64,000 nucleotides of DNA from JAAYYY01 sp964602995 (GTDB lineage Bacteria > Chloroflexota > Anaerolineae > Promineifilales > Promineifilaceae): NCBI GenBank assembly GCA_964602995.1, contig CAZRTM010000001.1, positions 1 through 64,000 on the forward strand, read 5' to 3'. Both the position numbers and the translations under genes were made by a program. The notes below the pieces were generated by a model. It did not search any database, was not told the DNA's origin, and saw nothing but the letters and a program-made list of their open reading frames with translations. Below, piece by piece: positions 58,767-64,000 of the stretch (the stretch's first letter is position 1; each line of letters begins with the position of its first letter).

Positions 58767-60050
58767 TTAGCTGATTGCTTCCGGCCGCCGTCCAAAGCCA
58801 AAAATACGCTTCAGGAAAGGCACTCGCTCCGGTCTCTCGGCGCCATTGTCAGCGCCCGCACTCCTTTCAAATTCTGCTACGGTCAGATCGGCCAGTTTGA
58901 CCAGGGAGGTCACAATAGGGCGTTTGCGGCTCTTGCTTATGACAAGCGGCCGGCCCTGATCGGCGGCGCGGCTGACCGCCTCATCGTCAACCGGGATGGT
59001 AGTCAGGACAGGTCGCTTCAGGGTTTCCGAAATATCCTTAACTGAAATCCCCATACTTTCCGATGCGCGATTTACAATTAAAACGACCTGGCTACGTTCA
59101 TAACTTAACGTTTCGGCCAGATCAAAGAAGCGGCTGACATTCTTCAGTGTAGGAAGGCTCTGCTGCGTGACGAGGAAGATGCGATCTGAGATATCCAGCA
59201 TGGCCAGCGCCACATCGTCCAGGCTGGTGCTGGTGTCGATAATGATATATTCAAAGCTCTGGCGCAGGGCAGCCAGGAGCGTCTTCATCTTCTCTTCAGT
59301 CACCAGATCGGCCATCTCAGGCCGTGGCGGCGCCATCAGCACCCTCAAACCGCTATCGTGCCGTACCACGACGCTACTCACCAGATCCGGATCCAGATCT
59401 TCAATACGGTCCATCAAGTCGAGGACCGACGTCGACGGTTTCAGATTGAGCATAATCGCCACATCGCCAAATTGCAGACTACCGTCGATCAGCAGCGTGG
59501 AATAGCCCTGGTCTGCCAGCGCAACCGCCAGATTGACAGCAATGGTTGTGCAGCCACTTCCCCCCTTGGGGCTATAGACAGAGATAATCCTCCCCTCTGT
59601 CTCTACCGGCATAGCGCGGGCACTTCGTTCAGAACGGCCAGGCCTGGCTTCGGCAACCTTTTCTGTCACTGCCGGGCGCATCTGGTGCACGCGCCGGATA
59701 GCGGTTACCAGCTCGTCGCCCGAGAACGGTTTCATCAAGAAGTCGCGAGCGCCGGCCAGCATAGCTCGCCGCAAATAGTCAGCCTCGCTCTGTACCGACA
59801 TGATGATAATTTGTGCAGTCGGCACTCTCTGAACAATGGCCTGGCTGGCGCCAATGCCATCAAGCCCAGGCATGTTAATATCCATGAGGATGATGTCCGG
59901 GCGGTGCTTCTGGGCCATTTCAACGGCTTGCTCCCCATCGCCCGCCTGAGCGATCACTTCAATATCAGACTCAAACTGAAGTAATTTCCGGACGTTTTCC
60001 CGAGTTTCAGGAAGATCGTCGACTATTAGAACTCGGATTTTTTCTGGCAT
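58767..60050 (-). CDS. cpaE: CpaE/TadZ-type protein: receiver plus MinD-like ATPase
   Basis: 427 residues. The receiver domain (5-122) is intact (IVDDLPETR, IILMDINMPGLDG with Asp57, MKPFSG), unlike many TadZ proteins where it is atypical. The MinD/ParA domain (150-400) has the deviant Walker A KGGSGCTTIAVNLAVALADQ with Cys in place of the catalytic Lys but the signature Lys kept, then IDGSLQFGDVAIML and IIIDTSTSLDDVALAMLDIS. TadZ/CpaE localises the Tad machine, usually at a pole. The intact Asp suggests that phosphorylation, perhaps by the kinase at 60640, could tune assembly. No clear Shine-Dalgarno. Confidence 0.92.
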   Translation of the reverse strand: MPEKIRVLIVDDLPETRENVRKLLQFESDIEVIAQAGDGEQAVEMAQKHRPDIILMDINMPGLDGIGASQAIVQRVPTAQIIIMSVQSEADYLRRAMLAGARDFLMKPFSGDELVTAIRRVHQMRPAVTEKVAEARPGRSERSARAMPVETEGRIISVYSPKGGSGCTTIAVNLAVALADQGYSTLLIDGSLQFGDVAIMLNLKPSTSVLDLMDRIEDLDPDLVSSVVVRHDSGLRVLMAPPRPEMADLVTEEKMKTLLAALRQSFEYIIIDTSTSLDDVALAMLDISDRIFLVTQQSLPTLKNVSRFFDLAETLSYERSQVVLIVNRASESMGISVKDISETLKRPVLTTIPVDDEAVSRAADQGRPLVISKSRKRPIVTSLVKLADLTVAEFERSAGADNGAERPERVPFLKRIFGFGRRPEAIS

Positions 60051-60249
60051 TCGTTATCCCGCAGGAGTTTTTTTATAGACAAAAAGTAAAGTGAAGTAGT
60101 ACTCAGCACGAGAACTTTTTCCCATCATACTCTGCCAAGGGTCAAAGTCAAGGTTACAGAGTGCCTACAGGTACTAATTTCACATGCCGGTGTGGAACGG
60201 CTCCCGGCACACCCGAATCCCCTTAAACATGATACTCGAAACGTCAATG

Positions 60250-60290
60250 CCGAAAAGAAAAGAGCCCTATCGACGACTACGATAGGGCTC
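60250..60290 (-). terminator. Rho-independent terminator after the Flp pilin gene
   Basis: An 11-bp perfect stem, GAGCCCTATCG (60262-60272) and CGATAGGGCTC (60280-60290), is followed on the minus strand by TTTTCTTTT. It lies 26 bases after the pilin stop, so pilin mRNA can be made in excess of the downstream assembly genes. Confidence 0.93.
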
Positions 60291-60316
60291 AATCTAGATA
60301 TAGTTAACTACCAGAA

Positions 60317-60475
60317 TTAGGTGCCGGTGCTCATCGCGTTGGTAATACGGCTGAACACGTTACCAATCTGCGGGCCGAGCAGGGTCAAAATGGCAATAAC
60401 AACGATAGCGACCAGTACGAGAATCAATGCATATTCTACCAGACCCTGACCCTCTTCACGATGCAGGAACAACAT
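60317..60475 (-). CDS. flp: Flp/Fap-type pilin
   Basis: 52 residues, AAGGAGG eight bases before ATG 60475. MLFLHREEG is a short leader; the predicted prepilin peptidase cut after Gly9 leaves QGLVEYALILVLVAIVVIAI with Glu at +5, the hallmark of Flp pilins, followed by LTLLGPQIGNVFSRITNAMS. It is the major subunit of the Tad pilus encoded immediately downstream. It has its own promoter (60567-60595) and its own terminator. No separate prepilin peptidase (TadV/CpaA) is in the window. Confidence 0.95.
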   Translation of the reverse strand: MLFLHREEGQGLVEYALILVLVAIVVIAILTLLGPQIGNVFSRITNAMSTGT

Positions 60476-60566
60476 TTCTCTATACCTCCTTAAGGATAAA
60501 AGAAAACTTTGAATAAAATAATAACCTGACTGGGCCTGAAGCGCCCGGCTTGGTTAACTTAAAGAC

Positions 60567-60595
60567 AGTGTACATTTATTAAAGTGCCAGTTCAA
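60567..60595 (-). promoter_or_regulatory. Sigma70-like promoter of flp
   Basis: On the minus strand TTGAAC (60590-60595) and TACACT (60567-60572) are 17 bases apart. The leader to the pilin ATG is about 85 nt. This region also separates flp from the kinase/regulator pair upstream. Confidence 0.55.
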
Positions 60596-60639
60596 TAGGA
60601 TTGTGGTACTTGAATTTACTCGAGAAGGGCCACAACCTA

Positions 60640-61719
60640 CTACAGTACTATTTCCGCTTCAGGCTCCAGCGGTATTGAAAATTCGGCGCGGGTTCCATGT
60701 CCCAGATTACTTTGAATATTGAACTCGCCGCCCAGCATCTTAATGCGTTCACGCATGGTAGATAGGCCAATCGTCCGTCCCATTTCACTGCCGCTTACGG
60801 CCTCTTCCACGCTAAATCCGCTGCCATTATCCTCGACCACGGCCAGCACCCTTTCCTGAGTGAGGTCCAGCAACACCTGAATCTGGGTGGCCCGAGCGTG
60901 GCGGCGAGCGTTGTTCAACAGCTCTTGCACAGCACGGAAGACCGTAATCTCAATGTGGCCTTCCAGCCGTCGCTCCATGCCGGTTACCGTAATCGAGAGC
61001 TGCGGCCCTTCCTTTTCCTGCAACGTTTCTACATAGCGGCGCAAGGTGGGTACAACGCCAAGATCGTCCAACATCATCGGGCGCAGGTCAAAGATAAAAT
61101 CCTTCACTGTCTCAAACGTATTGCTGGCCGTCGCCTTCAGGGTGTTTAGCTCGGCGCGAGCGCGGTCCGGGTTCTTGTCGAAGAAACGCTGGCAGATTTC
61201 CGCCTGCAAGATGAAATTGCTAAGAGAGGAAGCGGGGCCATCATGCATGCGACGCACCAGGCTCTGCCGGGCTGACTCTTCCATCTGAACCACGCGGATA
61301 ATGTTGGACTGGTCACGAGAGCTAAGGGAGTGGCGCATTTCGGGAAGCGCTCCCATCTCTTCGGTCAACTCCAGGAGGCGGCGTTGGAACTCGGACAGCC
61401 GCTCCAGATTGCGCTGGTCGCTTTGTAGCTTTTCCAACTGGCCACGCATGGTGAAGAGCCGCTGTTGCGCATTCTGCTGCTCCTCGTATCCCTCGCGGAT
61501 GTCCTCACGAGGAATCGTGTCAAAATTGGTCTGGAGCTGGCGCACGTAGTTGCTCACCTGTGCATTCCGCTGGGCAAGCCGTTCCACTTCCGCAGCGCTC
61601 TGCTTGATCAAAACATCGATCTCGCGCAACTGCTGCTGCGTCTGTTCGTACTCTTTGTACGTTTCCTCTATGAATGCCTGGAAGCTCTGGCCGTCCTCCA
61701 TTCCCCTCTCGCTTTTCAT
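60640..61719 (-). CDS. Soluble DegS-like sensor histidine kinase
   Basis: 359 residues, ribosome-binding site GGTGAGG. No membrane segment. Residues 8-130 form a long coiled coil (EETYKEYEQTQQQLREIDVL, EEQQNAQQRLFTMRGQLEKL). The HisKA_3-type dimerisation domain has phospho-His159 in SLVRRMHDGPASSLSNFILQ, and the HATPase domain follows (AVQELLNNARRHARATQIQV, VVEDNGSGFSVEEA, TIGLSTMRERIKMLGGEFNI). The form is like DegS, which senses through its coiled coil in the cytoplasm. It lies 42 bases after a NarL-type regulator gene and just upstream of flp, so it probably controls the pilus. Confidence 0.93.
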   Translation of the reverse strand: MKSERGMEDGQSFQAFIEETYKEYEQTQQQLREIDVLIKQSAAEVERLAQRNAQVSNYVRQLQTNFDTIPREDIREGYEEQQNAQQRLFTMRGQLEKLQSDQRNLERLSEFQRRLLELTEEMGALPEMRHSLSSRDQSNIIRVVQMEESARQSLVRRMHDGPASSLSNFILQAEICQRFFDKNPDRARAELNTLKATASNTFETVKDFIFDLRPMMLDDLGVVPTLRRYVETLQEKEGPQLSITVTGMERRLEGHIEITVFRAVQELLNNARRHARATQIQVLLDLTQERVLAVVEDNGSGFSVEEAVSGSEMGRTIGLSTMRERIKMLGGEFNIQSNLGHGTRAEFSIPLEPEAEIVL

Positions 61720-61761
61720 TGTAACCTCACCTGCTTGCTGCTTACGCTTACAATAAACAGT

Positions 61762-62457
61762 CTAGTTGCGCATATTTTCCAGACGCACCCAGCCGCGGCT
61801 GAGTGCATAGACGGCTGCTTGCGTGCGGTCGTCAACGCGCAGCTTGCGCAGAATCGAGGTCATATGGTTCTTTACAGTCTGGTGGCTGATACCCAGCTTG
61901 AACGCAATTTCCTTATTGCTCATACCCCGCGTCACATGCTCTAAGATCTCCATTTCGCGTGGTGATAGGGGCAACAGGAACTCTTCCATATCGCTGGATA
62001 GCGAGCCAACCAGGCGTCCTACCCTCTTTTCGATCCAGCTCACCACCTCGTCATGTGTCATCACCTTCTCACCGACCACATAATTGCCGGCATGTACGGC
62101 GAGTATGACACGAATCAACGCCTCAGGGGTGATGTCCTTGGGGCAATAAGCCGCAGCTCCCGCCCGCAGCGCGTGAAACACCTGCTCGGCATCATCATAA
62201 CCGGTAATCATGATGAAATTGATCTCCGGCAAGTCCGACTTAATCTGCCTGGTCACCTGCAGGCCGTTCATGTTGGGCAGGTTAATGTCCATCAGCACCA
62301 CATCGGGCCTCAGGTCGTAGGCAACGCCGAGAGCTTTCTCCCCATCAGCAGCCTCTCCAACAACTTCCATTTGTGGCTCAATCTCAAGCACGTCCCGCAA
62401 ACCCTGTCGGAAAACAGGATGATCATCCACAACCATTATTCTAATACTTTCGGACAA
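61762..62457 (-). CDS. NarL/FixJ-family response regulator of the Tad locus
   Basis: 231 residues, TTG start at 62457 with a strong GGAGGTAA site. Receiver intact: Asp11-Asp12 (IMVVDDHPVF), Asp57 (PDVVLMDINLPNMNG), Lys in YCPKDIT. A linker of about 35 residues precedes the HTH: LSPREMEILEHVTRGMSNKE then QTVKNHMTSILRKLRVDDRT. It is the probable partner of the kinase 42 bases downstream. Transcription control of flp and the Tad genes is inferred from position. Confidence 0.95.
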   Translation of the reverse strand: MSESIRIMVVDDHPVFRQGLRDVLEIEPQMEVVGEAADGEKALGVAYDLRPDVVLMDINLPNMNGLQVTRQIKSDLPEINFIMITGYDDAEQVFHALRAGAAAYCPKDITPEALIRVILAVHAGNYVVGEKVMTHDEVVSWIEKRVGRLVGSLSSDMEEFLLPLSPREMEILEHVTRGMSNKEIAFKLGISHQTVKNHMTSILRKLRVDDRTQAAVYALSRGWVRLENMRN

Positions 62458-62599
62458 CGTTACCTCCGGGATTGCGACTATTTACCCCTGCTCAATTACT
62501 GCTCCTCCGCCCAATTCGCGAGCAGTATACCATGAAAAAGAAAAGTGCATCAATTCTATAGTACCATTGCACCACATGCCTTCACGCAGCCTCTTACTC

Positions 62600-64000
62600 C
62601 TATGGCAAGCGATAAACAGCCATATTGTTCAGGCCTTCCTGGCGAGTCCACAGGTAGTCACTTTCATAGAGCAATACCACATCTTCGGCCGACGTGAGCA
62701 ACGGATAGGGCCAGCCAGGCGCTGTCACAAGATACTGCGCCGCACTCTCTAAGACATAATCGCTCATCGCCGCTTCATCCGCCAGCAGGGGGATAACCTC
62801 TGGTGAAATCAGGCCCGCCAGGTCCAGCAAGGGTCGTTCGGCGAAGAAGCCAATGGCTCCAATATCATGGGCAGCGACCACGGCATCAGGCGCACTATTC
62901 TCACGAATCCAGTGGGCCACATCTACCATCTCATTCTGAATAAACGCTACATCAGTAGCATAAGCGCCAGCGCCAAACAGGGCGAAAAGCAGCAGAATCA
63001 CCGCAAACACCAGCGGCGCTATCCGGCGCACGATGCGCCAGGGAGAGCGCCTGAAAAATGGCAGGGCCAGAAGCACAACCCACCCCGCCAGCCCGTATAG
63101 AATCCAGACTGGCAATGCTGCCCAGAGATAGCGCCCGTGCTGGTAAGTCACCGGCAAGCGCCAGGCGTAAACAAAAACGTGCCCGGCCGCCCACAACAGC
63201 GGTAACATCAGACGCAAACGCCGTTGCTGCACATCGCGCCGGATGGCCTGCCAGGCGGCATAGAACAGCCCCGGCGCCAATAGCAAATGGGCGCTGCTCA
63301 TGCCGCGCCACCCTTCGGCCGGTCCGCCAGCGCTGAAATAGAGTAGATGCAGCAGCCGTTGCAAAAACGGTTGTTCCAGCAACACAGCATACTCCGTCTG
63401 TTTGGCGTAGAAAGTGTTAGGCCATATTTCACCAGAAAGGCTCAGGTTAAAGAGAAAATAAGGAGCCAATGGTATGAGGGTGCCGGCCAGATACAGGAGG
63501 AGAGAGCGGTATGAACGCTGTAGAAGGTGGGCTGCCGCCACCAGACCCACCAACAGTAAGCCTTCCGGTCGTGTGAGCACCAGCAGACCGGCAACCACAC
63601 CCAGCCACAGGCCACTGCCGTAGGCCTCATCGGAAAAATAGAGCCATAGCACAGTGACGCCCAACGCCAGGAAGAGAAGCGTTTCCATGCCGCTGACAGC
63701 AGCCCAAACAAAAGGCCACGTCAGGACCAGGACCACTCCCGCCAGCAACGCTTTGTCTCTCTGCTCCGGCCACAGCACAGACCACAACCCCATTCCGGCC
63801 AGCGCCAACCAGCCCAGGCAGAGTGTACCGAGCAAATAGCTCCAGAACAGGTAAGGAACGCCCAGGAGATAGCCCAGCGCCAGCAACAGAGTCCACAGAG
63901 GAGCCGTAGAGCCGGCGCTGACAACACCGGGCACAAATTCCCAGCGCCCGCTCTGCACCAGATTCCTGGCATATGTCTGGTGTATCCAGCCATCGTCCAG
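62600..64000 (-). CDS. GT-C type membrane glycosyltransferase, N-terminus outside window
   Basis: The frame is open to the window edge: before the apparent GTG at 63958 it reads LDDGWIHQTYARNLVQSGRW EFVPG, the conserved first-loop motif (DDxxIxxxYARNL) with the catalytic Asp pair of GT-C enzymes such as AftB-like arabinosyltransferases, so the true start is upstream. 466 residues are visible, with about nine hydrophobic helices and a C-terminal soluble part (VAAHDIGAIGFFAERPLLDL AGL). It would use a polyprenyl-phosphate sugar on the outer membrane face. The preceding 142 bases on its 3' side are non-coding. Substrate unknown. Confidence 0.82.
   Translation of the reverse strand: MDDGWIHQTYARNLVQSGRWEFVPGVVSAGSTAPLWTLLLALGYLLGVPYLFWSYLLGTLCLGWLALAGMGLWSVLWPEQRDKALLAGVVLVLTWPFVWAAVSGMETLLFLALGVTVLWLYFSDEAYGSGLWLGVVAGLLVLTRPEGLLLVGLVAAAHLLQRSYRSLLLYLAGTLIPLAPYFLFNLSLSGEIWPNTFYAKQTEYAVLLEQPFLQRLLHLLYFSAGGPAEGWRGMSSAHLLLAPGLFYAAWQAIRRDVQQRRLRLMLPLLWAAGHVFVYAWRLPVTYQHGRYLWAALPVWILYGLAGWVVLLALPFFRRSPWRIVRRIAPLVFAVILLLFALFGAGAYATDVAFIQNEMVDVAHWIRENSAPDAVVAAHDIGAIGFFAERPLLDLAGLISPEVIPLLADEAAMSDYVLESAAQYLVTAPGWPYPLLTSAEDVVLLYESDYLWTRQEGLNNMAVYRLP

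Noticed and set aside
1..64000. tRNA or rRNA genes, phage or transposase genes
   Set aside because: No T-arm/acceptor-like blocks, rRNA words, integrase, capsid or DDE transposase motifs were seen on either strand.

Overview
The window reads as a metagenome-derived scaffold from a GC-rich, monoderm-like, menaquinone-using bacterium, most likely Chloroflexota of the Anaerolineae/Caldilineae type. This is inference from gene content: a Tad pilus without secretin, many degenerate-receiver NarL-type regulators, FG-GAP and beta-propeller exported proteins, large GAF/PAS kinases, and dispersed palindromic repeats between genes. No rRNA, tRNA, CRISPR array, prophage or transposase was seen. Two 100-N gaps (13619-13718 and 50503-50602) are each flanked by an identical 55-base sequence, which looks like unmerged contig ends rather than missing DNA.

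Layout. 1-906: end of a GHL10-like glycoside hydrolase. 1097-13971: glycan-assembly cluster with six GT-B glycosyltransferases, one GT-C membrane transferase, two small coiled-coil proteins sharing an LPVxGPL segment, and an inserted FG-GAP exported protein. 13977-21421: di-haem peroxidase, methyltransferase, inositol-phosphatase-like enzyme, M1 peptidase lipoprotein, MEMO-like protein, a 44-residue membrane microprotein and a YbaK-type deacylase. 21515-26227: methylcrotonyl-CoA carboxylase beta subunit, a tandem GNAT protein, a DCC-family thiol oxidoreductase interrupted by TGA exactly at its first active-site Cys codon (candidate selenoprotein), MenA and a truncated short-chain dehydrogenase. 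26662-39393: pseudo-response regulator, seven-blade propeller, tyrosine phosphatase, MutS, 2H phosphoesterase, cysteine-less thioredoxin-fold protein, KAS III, metallopeptidase and small proteins. 39706-46117: large cytosolic histidine kinase with its response regulator, a receiver-only duplicate, a second pseudo-regulator and an Lmo0937-type membrane protein. 46443-50341: divergent pair of VWA-TM-FHA proteins. 50362-50688: 43-base tandem repeat, then a UvrD/RecB-like ATPase. 53978-62457 (minus strand): response regulator, kinase, Flp pilin, CpaE, CpaF, TadB, TadC, ComF and the ribosome hibernation factor. 62600-64000: GT-C membrane transferase cut by the window end.

The most interesting observation is at 24258-24665. 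A good ribosome-binding site and 19 family-like codons lead to an in-frame TGA where the DCC family has the first Cys of its CxxC motif. The frame then stays open with clear family motifs to 24665, and a SECIS-like hairpin (24326-24355, GGU triloop, 22 nt after the TGA) follows at the distance expected for bacterial selenocysteine insertion. A TGC-to-TGA mutation or a base error remains the alternative. Other leads are the paired pseudo-receivers, a 112-nt candidate structured RNA at 46159-46270, the Cys-less PDO-like protein, and the Tad cluster that carries its own two-component pair and runs into comF.
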